Source: DAOUAT01 sp964551735 (GTDB lineage Bacteria; Chloroflexota; Anaerolineae; CG2-30-64-16). Taken from it: a DNA stretch of 64,000 nt. The notes below the pieces were generated by a model. The model was given only the letters and a program-made list of their open reading frames with translations, did no database searches and was not told the DNA's origin. This document shows positions 17,042 through 26,616 of the stretch, in pieces. Made by a program: the position numbers and the translations under genes. Location of the stretch: positions 22,634 to 86,633 of the forward strand of contig CAZKEF010000023.1 of assembly GCA_964551735.1 (NCBI GenBank), read 5' to 3'. Positions within the stretch are counted from its first letter, which is position 1, and each line of letters begins with the position of its first letter.

Positions 17042-18574
17042 TCACGGATAGAGATTCTTTGGCTTCAGCACCGTGTCAACGTAGCTCTGATATTCTTTGA
17101 TCTGGGCATCGCGTCCGATTTCGTCGGTGATCTGATCGAATTCCTTCGCGATGTTCGTGCAGGCTTCCTCCGGCGTTGTCTGGCCGGCCCAAGCCTTCTT
17201 GCCCCAGCGTTCCAGCACTTCTTCATATCGGCCAGAACCAGGGATCTGCAGGGCGGGGTAGCCGTTGGCGGTCCCCATATTGATTGCGTCAATGTAGCCC
17301 TGTTGGTTGTCTGGGCAATCCTTCGCCAGGGCGCCCATGTTGGCCTTTTCAAGGTGCGACTTGCGATACGGGTCCAGCCAGGTTTCGTTGTTGAAGACCA
17401 ACTGCTTGGTGCGTTCTTTCTTGCTGAACCACACCAGGGTCCTATAGGCGGCTTCCTTCTGCTTGGAAGCCTTGTTGATGACCAACACGCGGCCGCCGTT
17501 TTCCTCGGGCCGGTGGACGGTCTTACCGTCGGCGCCCTTGAAGCCAGGCAGCTCGGCCGCCCAGACGTTGCAGTAGGCGGTCTTGCTGGCCTTGGTCGGG
17601 TCGTTGGCCCACTTCCAGACGTCAGGCCACTGGATCATCATGGCGACGCGATCCTCGGTGATGATCTGATTGCGGGCATCTTCGAACTCGAACGATTTGG
17701 CTTCCGGGGGCGAGAACTTGCTGAAGGTGTCCTGGCCGTTCTGCACTGCTTTCTTGCAGATATCCATGTTGGACTCGCCCGTCGCACCGACCCCACCGAA
17801 CCCCTTCATCTGCTCGTAGTCGAACAAGTGGCCGCCCATGCCTTTGATGCGGTCTTTGAGGGTAAAGGCGCCCAGGAAGCCGGCGATTTCGGCCGCGCCG
17901 TAGAAGTTCTTGTCGGGCCGGGTGAAGAACTCGGCCACATCGAGGTACTGATCCCAGGTCAGGCTGTTGATGTCGAGATCGTAGCCGTACTTGGCCTTGA
18001 AAGCCTCTTTTTCCTGGGCGTTGGTGACGAGGTCATACCGGTAGTTCAGCAGCTTGACATCGCCATCATAATGCGTGGCGTACTGGATGCCCTTGTAGCT
18101 GTACACCCACTCGTAACCGGCCTGGATGTCAGCCATCTCCAGATCTTTGGTGACCGCCTCTTGGCCGCCCGGCGTGATGTCTTTCAGCGGCACCAACCAC
18201 TTGTAGAAGTCAGCGGTGTACATGGGCCAGTAGGAGAGGATATCGTACTGTCCAGCGCCTGAGGAGAGGTCCAGGTACTGGATCTGGAATTGTTCGGAGA
18301 AGGGATGCGCGACGACCTGCAGGTCAATGTTCATTTCCTTCAGCAGTTCGTCGTGGAAAGAAATGAAAGTTTTCTCCTGCGCGCCGGATTCGACGGAGAG
18401 GACCACGGTGGTCTTCTCTTTCATCGGTTGGTTGGCCCAGTTCGGGTCCACGGCGGCCGCGGCCGGCTTGGCTTCCTCGGCCGGTTTGGCCGGCGCCGCA
18501 GGGGTGGCGCAGCTCACCAGGAGCATAGATACGACTACGATCAGACTGACAAACACCAACAATTTGCGAGACAT
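17042..18574 (-). CDS. Extracellular sugar-binding lipoprotein of an ABC importer
   Basis: A 510-residue solute-binding protein. It has a signal peptide and lipobox LLVSC (Cys about 22), an Ala/Lys/Pro linker, then a cluster B type fold starting at EKTTVVLSVESGAQEKTF, with GAGQYDILSYWPMYTADFYKWL and AMMIQWPDVWKWAND typical of maltose/oligosaccharide binders. It is anchored on the outer face of the membrane. The ATG has an AAGGAGGAG site. It is followed by an aldo/keto reductase and MalF/MalG/MalK genes, its probable partners. Confidence 0.92.
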   Translation of the reverse strand: MSRKLLVFVSLIVVVSMLLVSCATPAAPAKPAEEAKPAAAAVDPNWANQPMKEKTTVVLSVESGAQEKTFISFHDELLKEMNIDLQVVAHPFSEQFQIQYLDLSSGAGQYDILSYWPMYTADFYKWLVPLKDITPGGQEAVTKDLEMADIQAGYEWVYSYKGIQYATHYDGDVKLLNYRYDLVTNAQEKEAFKAKYGYDLDINSLTWDQYLDVAEFFTRPDKNFYGAAEIAGFLGAFTLKDRIKGMGGHLFDYEQMKGFGGVGATGESNMDICKKAVQNGQDTFSKFSPPEAKSFEFEDARNQIITEDRVAMMIQWPDVWKWANDPTKASKTAYCNVWAAELPGFKGADGKTVHRPEENGGRVLVINKASKQKEAAYRTLVWFSKKERTKQLVFNNETWLDPYRKSHLEKANMGALAKDCPDNQQGYIDAINMGTANGYPALQIPGSGRYEEVLERWGKKAWAGQTTPEEACTNIAKEFDQITDEIGRDAQIKEYQSYVDTVLKPKNLYP

Positions 18575-18755
18575 GTGGCTCCTCCTTAGCCTTGTGCTTC
18601 TTTGACATAGGTAGATAACCCGTGAGACTCTTCTTTGAGCATGGAGCCCGGTACGCTAACGCACCGCATCACCTCCCTTCAGCCCGGTTCGTGTTCACCC
18701 TACGAGCCGGTTCTCCCCGCTCTGGCAGACAGCTTCGGGAAGCCCTTGTTCACGC

Positions 18756-20036
18756 TCATCCGTTCATGAGCGCGCGCGTCATCTGCACCCACTGCGCCAG
18801 CCGCGGCCGGTCGCCGTTGATGGTGTAGATGTCGCGGAAGCACAACTCGAGGCTGCAGCCCGCCGGAATCGCCGCAGCCAGGGTGTCGCGCACGTCCTTC
18901 TCCACCAACTCCCAGTCTGGATTGGGGCCGCTGATGTAAGCGGGAGTCGGCTTGCGCGAGTAGACGTATTTCTTGCCCAGCAACTCGGCCATGCGCCACG
19001 GGTTGCTCCAGCCCGAGACGCTGACCGCGCGCAGGTTCGGGATCGCTTGTTCGATGTACGGGAACCGGTCGTCAACCCGTTCGCAGCAGCCCCAATAGGC
19101 CAGCCCGAAGGGCCGCGTGATGTCGGCGATGTACGGCAGGAAGAACTCGGCGAACATCTTCGGCGAGATGGGCGCGCTCTCCTGCGATTCGACCCACACC
19201 CAGCAGTCGGCCCGCGGCGCGGCCACGCCGTCGGCCGAGGGCTCGGGCAGGTCCGAGACGAAGCCGTAGCTGCCGGGGCAGGGCATCCAGGTGTCGGTGT
19301 TGCAATAGAGCAACCCCTCGCGTTCGAGCCAGGCGAAATGCGCGGCGCGATCATCGTGGATCACCTGTATGATCTTGCGGATCGTCTCGGGCTCGTCATA
19401 CACCCAATAGAGCAGCCGGCCGTTGCCGATCAGCTTGAATAGGTTCATGGTCAGGCCGCCGAAAAGGTTGCCCAGCCAGGGGCGGTAGCCCGGATCGGGA
19501 TCGAACGGGTCATAGCCGCCCAGGCGCACGGGCAGGATGTCGCCGAAGATGTCCTGCAGGAGATCGTGCCGCTGGTGGCTCAAGGGCCGATCGACGCGAT
19601 TTTCGCGCAGGTGCAGCTTATCAGCATCGGCCGGCGTTTTGAGGCTGAAATCGAACGAATAGCCCAGGTCGCTGCCCTCGGTGCTGATGGCATGATGCGC
19701 CTCGATGGGCAGCCCATAGTCGCCGACCTCGATCTCCCAGGGGATGCGGAAGTACGGGCCCACCACGATGTCATCACCGATCTCGTCGGCGTGGCGCACG
19801 ATCTCGAGCAGCGATTTCTCGATGTTGCGCAGGTAGGGCTCCTGGCACACAAGCTCGTCCGGGCTGATGTAATCAGGGAGCATACACGTTTCGACCAGGA
19901 TCACCGGCCGCTCCATTTTCAGATCCTTGACTGCCCGCCACAGCCGCCGCCGCTCCGCCATCACCGGATCAGCCGCATGCGCCATCCACCGGCTGGCGAG
20001 CGCACGCAGCGAATCACGTTCTTTGTCTTGAATCAT
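18756..20036 (-). CDS. URO-D superfamily protein, long form
   Basis: A 426-residue protein related to uroporphyrinogen decarboxylase/methyltransferase proteins. It carries VETCMLPDYISPDELVCQEP, GDDIVVGPYFRIPWEIEVGDYG and, in the C-terminal half, PFGLAYWGCCERVDDRFPYI in the place of the ligand-bearing H/C loop of MtaA-type enzymes, and ends with AAAIPAGCSLELCFRDIYTINGD. The Cys-rich C-terminal half is compatible with zinc and methyl transfer. It follows the ribose-type permease and precedes the sugar-binding protein. The substrate is unknown. Confidence 0.65.
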   Translation of the reverse strand: MIQDKERDSLRALASRWMAHAADPVMAERRRLWRAVKDLKMERPVILVETCMLPDYISPDELVCQEPYLRNIEKSLLEIVRHADEIGDDIVVGPYFRIPWEIEVGDYGLPIEAHHAISTEGSDLGYSFDFSLKTPADADKLHLRENRVDRPLSHQRHDLLQDIFGDILPVRLGGYDPFDPDPGYRPWLGNLFGGLTMNLFKLIGNGRLLYWVYDEPETIRKIIQVIHDDRAAHFAWLEREGLLYCNTDTWMPCPGSYGFVSDLPEPSADGVAAPRADCWVWVESQESAPISPKMFAEFFLPYIADITRPFGLAYWGCCERVDDRFPYIEQAIPNLRAVSVSGWSNPWRMAELLGKKYVYSRKPTPAYISGPNPDWELVEKDVRDTLAAAIPAGCSLELCFRDIYTINGDRPRLAQWVQMTRALMNG

Positions 20037-20065
20037 GAAAGCCCCTCCAGAGAATCAGTGAATAG

Positions 20066-20152
20066 CGAATGGCGAATGACCGACGACGGACGACAGACGA
20101 CGGATGACGGATGACGAATGACGGCTGACGAACGACGAATGACGCACAAAAG
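20066..20152. repeat. GACGGATGACGAATGACG short tandem tract
   Basis: The interval between the permease and URO-D genes is filled with 7- to 9-base units of the GACGGAT/GACGAAT type in degenerate tandem. A similar tract in the other orientation lies at 13960-14012, and GATGGCTGATGGCG units lie inside the E2 gene at 32296-32328. No gene is seen here. Confidence 0.6.
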
Positions 20153-20188
20153 AATACGCAGTACGCACCACGCATCACGTCCCACCCA

Positions 20189-21226
20189 TCACGCCCCCAC
20201 CCGCTCCCGGACCAGCAGATGGTTGAGCACGACGGCGAAGAGCAGGACGCTGCCCTTGGCCACAACCTGCCAGTAGGCAGGGATCACAGTCATCAGGCCG
20301 GTCGTCACGCACACGATGATCAGTGCGCCGACGATGGTCTTCGCCACCGACCCTTCGCCGCCCGAAAAGGCCGTGCCACCGAGCAGCACTGCGATGATGC
20401 AGTCGAGCTCCATCCCGTCGCCCGAGAGTGGATCGCCCAGTGACATGTAGCTGGCGCGCGCGACCCCAGCCAGCGCGGCGAAGAACCCCACGATGACATA
20501 CAGGAGCCACACATACTTGACCGCGTTGATGCCCGATAGCTCGGCCGCAGTGCGGTTGCCACCGATAGCCGCGGCGTACTTGCCCAAGATCGTCTTGCGC
20601 TGCACGATGACAAGGAGCGCGATCACCGCCAGGGCGACAAAGAACGCCCACGGCAGGCCGAGGAAGGCATCCTGCCGGGCGTAATAGTTGATAAATGCGG
20701 GCATCTTTTGCGTGGCGGTGCTCTTGACCGCCGATGTGCCGTCCGGGACGATGAGCAGGGCGATGCCCTTGAAGAGGCTCAGCGTCACCAGGGTGGCGAT
20801 CACCGGCGTGATGCGCAGCTTCATGACGTTGAAACCGTTGAGCAGGCCCATCCCGATCCCCACGACAAGGGTGATCAGCAGGGCGGGCAGAAACGGGGAG
20901 CCGTTGAGGATCATCCACGAGAAGACGACTGCGCTCAGGCTCATGGCGCTGCCCACCGACAGGTCAATGTAGCCGGAGATCATCAGCAGCGTGAAGGCCC
21001 CGCTCAACGTCATGATCGGCGCGGCGATGCGCAGCATGTTGATGATGCTATCCCGGCTCAAGAAGGCCCCGCGGCCGAACAGCCCGACCTGGTCAATTTT
21101 GAGCACACTGAAGACCATCACGATCAAAAGCAGGACGACGTAGATATAGAATTTCTTCACCGCAGCCCGGACGGCCTCGGAGCGATCCACCTTCGCCCGC
21201 AGCGACTTCTGACTGGTAATATTCAC
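20189..21226 (-). CDS. Ribose-type ABC transporter permease (RbsC family), second copy
   Basis: A 345-residue permease of the BPD_transp_2 family with many hydrophobic helices and the conserved GYIDLSVGSAMSLSAV and GGTAFSGGEGSV motifs. The GTG at 21226 with an AGGAGG site is preferred to an ATG 26 codons upstream that lies in the dispersed repeat. It probably pairs with the permease at 21332 as a heterodimer, fed by the RbsA-type ATPase. Confidence 0.88.
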   Translation of the reverse strand: MNITSQKSLRAKVDRSEAVRAAVKKFYIYVVLLLIVMVFSVLKIDQVGLFGRGAFLSRDSIINMLRIAAPIMTLSGAFTLLMISGYIDLSVGSAMSLSAVVFSWMILNGSPFLPALLITLVVGIGMGLLNGFNVMKLRITPVIATLVTLSLFKGIALLIVPDGTSAVKSTATQKMPAFINYYARQDAFLGLPWAFFVALAVIALLVIVQRKTILGKYAAAIGGNRTAAELSGINAVKYVWLLYVIVGFFAALAGVARASYMSLGDPLSGDGMELDCIIAVLLGGTAFSGGEGSVAKTIVGALIIVCVTTGLMTVIPAYWQVVAKGSVLLFAVVLNHLLVRERVGA

Positions 21227-21262
21227 CGCATCCCCTCCTGGTATCCTCTCAATAATCGGGGG

Positions 21263-21319
21263 GTAGGGGCACGGCCTTGCGCCTGCCCGTGGAGGCGACC
21301 GCAAGAGTGCGCCCCTACA
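21263..21319. repeat. GTAGGGGC-type dispersed palindrome, copy 3
   Basis: The unit opens GTAGGGGCACGGCCTTGCGC and closes with GTGCGCCCCTAC; it lies between the two permease genes. It shares its ends and internal TTGCGCCTGCCC with the copies at 4720 and 10813. Confidence 0.75.
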
Positions 21320-21331
21320 ACTTGCTGCCGC

Positions 21332-22363
21332 TCAGCCCTTCCGCTTGTCTAGCGCATACCGTTGCGCCAGGATCGCCACGAAGGTCGCAACCCCCTTGAG
21401 GGTGAATTGCCAGTCCGGCGACAGCAGCAGGCCGGTGGCCGACGAAGTCATCACCGAGAGCAGCACAGCGCCGACGAACATGCCCAGCACCGACCCGAAC
21501 CCGCCCGCGATGCTGACCCCGCCCAGGAGGGTGATCACCAACGCGTCGAATTCATAGCCTGCAGCCCGACTGGAGAGACCAGCCTTATACTCCGACGCCA
21601 ACAGGATGCCGGTGATGCCGGCCAGCAGCGCGCTCAGCAGATAGAGCGCGGTCAGATGCCGCGTCACCTTGATGCCCGAGAGCTTGGCCGCCTCCTGGTT
21701 GGCGCCGATCAGGTAGGTGCGCCGGCCCGCCACCGTCTTCCGCTCGAAGATGAAGGCGATGATCACCAGCGCGACCATGATCAGCACCGAGACCTTGATC
21801 GACGTGCCCGGCACAGCCAGGTTGCCGATCACGCCATAGACGTCCGGGAGGCTGGTGTTGCGCTGCGCGCCCCTGGCCACCACCTGGCCGATGCCGCGCG
21901 CCAGAAACATGGTGCCCAGCGTGATGATGATCGAAGGCACCTTGAGCTTCGCGATGAAGAATGCGTTGATCCCGCCTACGGCCATCGCACACACCAACGC
22001 CAGGGCGATCGCGACCCCGTAGGGCAGGCCCAGGCCGTTGGCCAGCTCGTTCTGCGACACATTGGCCGCCTGGCAGAAGTAGACGGAGAGCACGCCTGTC
22101 ATCGCGATGATGCCGCCGACCGACATATCGAAGTTGCCCGTGATCAGCAGGAAGGTGACCCCAATCCCTATGATGACGATGTACCAGTTGTTCGTCAGGA
22201 TGTTCAGGATGTTTTGGGGCTTGTAGAAGTTGGGCACCACCGCCGAGGCAATCAAGAACAGGACAACGAGGACGCCGATCATGAAGAGGGTGATGAACGA
22301 CTCGTTGCTGATTCGGCTGCCGGCGCGGGCCTTGTGCTCCGCTTTGGTTGTTTCCACGTTCAC
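21332..22363 (-). CDS. Ribose-type ABC transporter permease (RbsC family), first copy
   Basis: A 343-residue permease with the family motifs GNFDMSVGGIIAMTGV and LGGVSIAGGFGSVLGMFVGA. It overlaps the stop of the RbsA-type gene by 4 bases (ATGA), showing translational coupling. The N-terminal 30 residues are cytoplasmic and charged. With the second permease it forms the membrane part of a monosaccharide or polyol importer. Confidence 0.92.
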   Translation of the reverse strand: MNVETTKAEHKARAGSRISNESFITLFMIGVLVVLFLIASAVVPNFYKPQNILNILTNNWYIVIIGIGVTFLLITGNFDMSVGGIIAMTGVLSVYFCQAANVSQNELANGLGLPYGVAIALALVCAMAVGGINAFFIAKLKVPSIIITLGTMFLARGIGQVVARGAQRNTSLPDVYGVIGNLAVPGTSIKVSVLIMVALVIIAFIFERKTVAGRRTYLIGANQEAAKLSGIKVTRHLTALYLLSALLAGITGILLASEYKAGLSSRAAGYEFDALVITLLGGVSIAGGFGSVLGMFVGAVLLSVMTSSATGLLLSPDWQFTLKGVATFVAILAQRYALDKRKG

Positions 22364-23850
22364 TCTCCCCCTGTCACCACATGGATGATCTTCTCGCTGT
22401 CAATGTCGCAGCCGTTGCGAATTCGTTCCTTGAGGCTCCCGTCATAGAGGAGGTAGATGGTGTCGCAGATGTTGACCACTTCAGGGAGCTCGGATGAGAA
22501 GATCAGGATGGACTTGCCTTCGGCCGAGAGCTGGCGGATGATGCTGTAGATCTCGCTCTTGGCGCCGACGTCAATGCCGCGGGTCGGCTCATCCAGCATC
22601 AACATGCCGGCATCGGCAAACAGGCACTTGGAGAGGACGACCTTCTGCTGGTTGCCGCCGGAGAGCTGGGCCGCCTCTTTTTCGATGCTGCTGGTGGCGA
22701 TCCTGAGCTTGTTAATGTATTCCAGCGTAACCTCCCGTTCACGGGCGCCATTGATAAACCCGCCCTGGGAGATTTTCGCCATATTCATGACCGGAATGTT
22801 GCCGCGGATGGTCAGGACGGTGAAGAGGCCCTGGGAGCGCCGTTCCTCCGGCACCAGCGCGATCCCCGTCTCGATCACCTGCGCGGTGGAAGCCGGCAAT
22901 TTCCTTCCGTTGAAGATGATTTCCCCGTGGTAGGGGTCGGCGCCATAGATCGCCCGGGCGAGCTCGGTCTTGCCCGCGCCGATCAGGCCATAGAACCCGA
23001 CGATCTCGCCGCGGCGGACATCGAAAGAGATGTCCCGTAGCTTGTGGTTGGAGAGGTTGCGCACCTGGAGGATGACGTCGTCGCAGTCCTGCTCCCGGGG
23101 GGTGTATTGCTCGAAGACCGTCTTGCCGATCATCATTTTGATCAGCTCAGAGCGATCCTTGACCTGCGCGATGGGCTTTGTGTCAATGTGGTGGCCGTCG
23201 CGCATGACCGTGACGTAGTCGCCCAGCTCGAAGATCTCATCGAGCCGGTGCGAAATGTAAATCACCGTGACGTTGCGCTGGCGCAGGCCTCGGATGATTG
23301 TGAAGAGCCGGGCGATCTCCCCTTCGGAGAGCGCAGCCGTCGGCTCGTCCATGATGATGATGTCGCACTCGGCCGCGACTGCCTTTGCGATCTCTACGAT
23401 CTGCTTCTTTGCCACGCTTAGCGTCGAGACCGCTTGCTTCGGGCGGATGGAGGGTTCAAGGCTGTTCATCACGCTGACGATCTTGTTGATCTTGTCGGTC
23501 TTGCGCAGGAATCCCAAACGCGTGTCTTCCACCCCCAGCGTCAGGTTCTCCTCGACGGTGAGCTGGTCCACCACATTGAGTTCCTGGAAGAGCGTGCTGA
23601 TCCCGGCCTGCTTGGCTTCGCGCGTGGTGCGCGCCGCGTACTCTTTCCCGTTGAGGCGGATCGTGCCGCTGGTGCGCTGGTACGCGCCGGTGAGGATCTT
23701 GATCAGCGTGGATTTCCCGGCGCCGTTCTCACCGACCAGGCAGTGGACGGTGTTACGCTTGATGTCGAAACTGACGTTGTTGACCGCCCGCACGCTGGGA
23801 AAGTCCTTGACCAGATCCCTGATCTCGAGAACATTATCTGTCAGTTCCAT
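22360..23850 (-). CDS. rbsA: Sugar ABC transporter ATP-binding protein, two ABC domains (RbsA/MglA type)
   Basis: A 496-residue ATPase with two fused cassettes. Domain 1 has Walker A GENGAGKST, a degenerate signature LSVAKKQ and Walker B IIIMDEPTAALS. Domain 2 starts near residue 255 with the degenerate Walker A GLIGAGKTE, signature LSGGNQQK and MLMLDEPTRGID. The usual RbsA asymmetry is therefore present. It is encoded between the tandem binding protein and the first permease. The exact sugar is unknown; RbsA is used here for the family. Confidence 0.92.
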   Translation of the reverse strand: MELTDNVLEIRDLVKDFPSVRAVNNVSFDIKRNTVHCLVGENGAGKSTLIKILTGAYQRTSGTIRLNGKEYAARTTREAKQAGISTLFQELNVVDQLTVEENLTLGVEDTRLGFLRKTDKINKIVSVMNSLEPSIRPKQAVSTLSVAKKQIVEIAKAVAAECDIIIMDEPTAALSEGEIARLFTIIRGLRQRNVTVIYISHRLDEIFELGDYVTVMRDGHHIDTKPIAQVKDRSELIKMMIGKTVFEQYTPREQDCDDVILQVRNLSNHKLRDISFDVRRGEIVGFYGLIGAGKTELARAIYGADPYHGEIIFNGRKLPASTAQVIETGIALVPEERRSQGLFTVLTIRGNIPVMNMAKISQGGFINGAREREVTLEYINKLRIATSSIEKEAAQLSGGNQQKVVLSKCLFADAGMLMLDEPTRGIDVGAKSEIYSIIRQLSAEGKSILIFSSELPEVVNICDTIYLLYDGSLKERIRNGCDIDSEKIIHVVTGGE

Positions 23851-23999
23851 GCATCTGCCCCCTCCCGTGAGGCCTGGTTCCGCCGGCTCTGTCCACCCGC
23901 GGGAGGAGACTTCACCCCTCCCGTCGGGTCATGCTCGGGCCTGCCAGATCGTCACCGCCGCTTCCCGGCGTGAGACCTGGCAAGCCCTCTGCGGAATGC

Positions 24000-25680
24000 T
24001 TACTTGATGTTCGTGCCAAACTGGTTGTTCAACCAGGTGGCGGCATCCTTCTGGGTCATCGTCCAGTAGGAAACGTTGTAGGCTTTGTAGAAGCCTTCCT
24101 GTGCAGGTTGCGAGGTCATCGGGACCTTGCCGGCGGCGACATCCATGATGAGGTCAATGCGGCCCTGGCCGGTTTCGAGCGGGGGCAGGCCCATGGAGAG
24201 CTTGAGCGAGCTGTTCGGGTCGTAGACCTGCTTGTACTCGATCTCATCGAAGTCCACCGAGCAGACGATCTCGGTGAGCGGCTTGCCGTTATCCATCTTG
24301 CCGCGGCCGACCTGGGTGAGGGCGGCCATGGTGCCGACGGTGAGGTTGGAGGCTTCGGAGTAGATCAGGTTGACTTCGGGGTGCTGGGTGACGAGGTCAA
24401 TGATGATCTGCTTGGCGGTGTCGGCGCCCTTGGAGGCGTCGAGGCAGCCCAGGTCTTTGGCGGTGGGATCCACGGAGAGGACGCCCTTGACCCAGGGGTC
24501 GGTGCGGCCGGACTTGACCTCGGTGTGGTTGGGCCAGCCGAGCTGGGCCATGACGATGGGCTTATCGGGGTGCGCGGCCTTCCACTGCTTGGCCATCTCG
24601 ACGCCCATGGCGAAGGAGATGCCGGCCTCGTCGGAGCGGGCCACGGGGATGCCGCTGTCGCCCAACGGGCTGAAGAACGAGGTGAGGATGATGCCCTTGC
24701 TGAGGGCTTCCTCAACGGCCGGTTTGACGGTCTCATAGTCCCAGATGTGGAGGGTGGCGGCGTCCATGCCCTGGGCGATGATCTGGTCCACGTTGGCGGT
24801 CATGGTGGCCGAGTCGGACTTGCCATCGAAGACGAAGACCTCGGCGCCGTACTTCTCTTTGGCGTAGGCCTTGGCTGCGGTGAACTGGCCCTGGTGGAAG
24901 ACGTTGGTCAGGTCCGAGACAAAGAACGCGATCTTCTTCGGCTTATCGGTGGCCGGTTTGTAGGGGGAGGCGGCGGCCGGCTTGGCGGCCGGGGCTGCGA
25001 TCTTGGTGCCGAACTGGGAGTTGAGCCAGTTGACCGCGTCGCCTTCCGTCATCGTCCAGTAGGAGACGTTGTAGGCTTTGTAGAAGCCTTCCTGTGCAGG
25101 TTGCGAGGTCATCGGGACCTNNNNNNNNNNNNNNNNNNNNNNNNNNNNNNNNNNNNNNNNNNNNNNNNNNNNNNNNNNNNNNNNNNNNNNNNNNNNNNNN
25201 NNNNNNNNNNNNNNNNNNNNCGTCGGAGCGGGCCACGGGGATGCCGCTGTCGCCCAACGGGCTGAAGAACGAGGTCAGGATAATGCCCTTGCCGAGGGCT
25301 TCCTGCACCGCGGGCTTCACCGCTTCGTAATCCCAGATATGGAGGGTGGCGGCGTCCATGCCCTGGGCCATGATCTGGTCCACGTTGGCGGTCATGGTGG
25401 CCGAGTCGGACTTGCCGTCGAAGATGAACACCTCCGCGCCGTACTTCTCTTTGGCGTACTTCTTGGCTTCGGTGGCCTGGCCCTGGTGGAAGACGTTGGT
25501 CAGGTCCGACACGAAGAACGCGATCTTCATGGGCTTGGCTTCCGCGGCTGCGGGCGCCGTGGTCGGTTCAGCGACCGGCGCTTGGGCCGCCGGGGTGGGG
25601 GTGGCGCCCCCGCCGCACGCCGCCAGGATCATGCCGGCGAGCAGCGCCAGGGCCACAAGGGCAAACAGATTCTTCTTCAT
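24000..25680 (-). CDS. Tandem-domain ribose-type sugar-binding lipoprotein, interrupted by a scaffold gap
   Basis: The ATG at 25680 starts a signal peptide with lipobox LAAC and a Thr/Pro/Ala linker. Binding domain 1 follows (MKIAFFVSDLTNVFHQGQ to GIPVARSD at the gap). Left of the gap the end of domain 1 (YKAYNVSYWTMTEGDAVNWL) runs through an Ala/Pro/Lys linker straight into domain 2, which ends YKAYNVSYWTMTQKDAATWL and FGTNIK. The copies are about 90% identical at DNA level. The part missing from copy 1 corresponds to 24128-24628, 501 bases in copy 2. Replacing 100 N by 501 bases joins the two frames into one ORF of about 693 residues. It is the likely receptor for the RbsA/RbsC importer downstream. 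Confidence 0.82.
25121..25220. other. Scaffold gap (100 N)
   Basis: Exactly 100 N, the conventional size for a gap of unknown length. Both flanks lie in nearly identical repeats: the left flank matches 24081-24127 and the right flank matches 24629 onward. The gap is therefore probably caused by the internal duplication of the binding-protein gene, and its real size is predicted to be about 501 bases. Confidence 0.95.
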
Positions 25681-25833
25681 GGTGCGTTTTCTCCTCTTTG
25701 CTAAAGGGTTTCTTGTTTGCGCCAGATTGCGCATCGGATGACGAACCGGCGCTGGTTCCTTCACCCGCGCACATCACGCTTCACTTGCAATGACACCTCC
25801 TTGTTGCCTTAAATCAGGAGAAAGTATCAGGCA

Positions 25834-26583
25834 TCAGTACCCGCTGACGTCCTGCGCCAACCCGTAGAGCACCAGCTCGGTGACGCAGCCGCCCCGCGTC
25901 AGTGCGCAGGTCTGGTACACCATGTCGGCGAAGTGCTCGGGGCGCACGGCAAGCTCCTCGTCCCACTCGAACTTGTTCACGCCCTGGGCCGCCGCCTGGA
26001 AACCGGTATTGGAGCCGCCCGGCACTAGCAGCCCAACCGCGATCCCGTGGGGCCGCAGCTCGGTGTAGAGGCAGCGGGTGAAGGAGTTGACGGCCGCCTT
26101 GGCCGCGGAGTAGACCGACCAGCCCGGCCACGAGCGGCGGTCGCACGCGCTGGAGACGTTGATGATCTTGCCGTAGCCCTGCTGCTTGAACTGCGGCGTG
26201 AAGGTCCGGCAACTCATGATCGTGCTGAAGAGGTTCAGCTCGATGATGCGTTGGTTGATAGCGTCATCCATCTCTTCGATCGGCGCCACCTTCAGCGCGC
26301 CGCCCGCGTAGTTGATGAGGAAGTCAACCTTGCCGAAAGCCGCCAGCGTCTCCTGCAACGCGCGCGTCCAGGTCTCCGGCCTGGTCACGTCGGTTGCCAG
26401 CGCCACCACCTGCGAGCCGGAGGCCGTGCAGGCGTCGGCCGTGGCCTGGAGGGCCGCTTCATTGTGGTCAATCAGCACCAGGCTCACTTGGTCGAGCGCG
26501 GCGAACAGCTCGGCCGTGGCCTTGCCGAAGCCGGAGCCCACGCCGCTCATAACCGCCACTTTTCCTTTGAGAGATTCAGCCAT
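25834..26583 (-). CDS. Short-chain dehydrogenase/reductase (SDR)
   Basis: A 249-residue classical SDR. It has the cofactor motif GVGSGFG near residue 15, NYAGG in place of the usual NNAG, the catalytic Ser in NVSSACD and the YSAAK catalytic pair. A charged residue after strand 2 (LIDHNE) favours NAD(H). It oxidises or reduces a hydroxy group of a sugar or polyol. It is the first gene after the alcohol dehydrogenase in the BMC transcript (33 bases apart) and precedes the tandem binding protein. It could supply a keto-sugar to the KGPDC; this is inference. Confidence 0.9.
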   Translation of the reverse strand: MAESLKGKVAVMSGVGSGFGKATAELFAALDQVSLVLIDHNEAALQATADACTASGSQVVALATDVTRPETWTRALQETLAAFGKVDFLINYAGGALKVAPIEEMDDAINQRIIELNLFSTIMSCRTFTPQFKQQGYGKIINVSSACDRRSWPGWSVYSAAKAAVNSFTRCLYTELRPHGIAVGLLVPGGSNTGFQAAAQGVNKFEWDEELAVRPEHFADMVYQTCALTRGGCVTELVLYGLAQDVSGY

Positions 26584-26616
26584 GAGTACCCCCTTCGATG
26601 TTGAATGGTCGTCTCT

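Noticed and set aside
24000..25680. Two separate binding-protein genes separated by the gap
   Set aside because: The sequence left of the gap joins domain 1 to domain 2 without a stop, and no second signal peptide is present.
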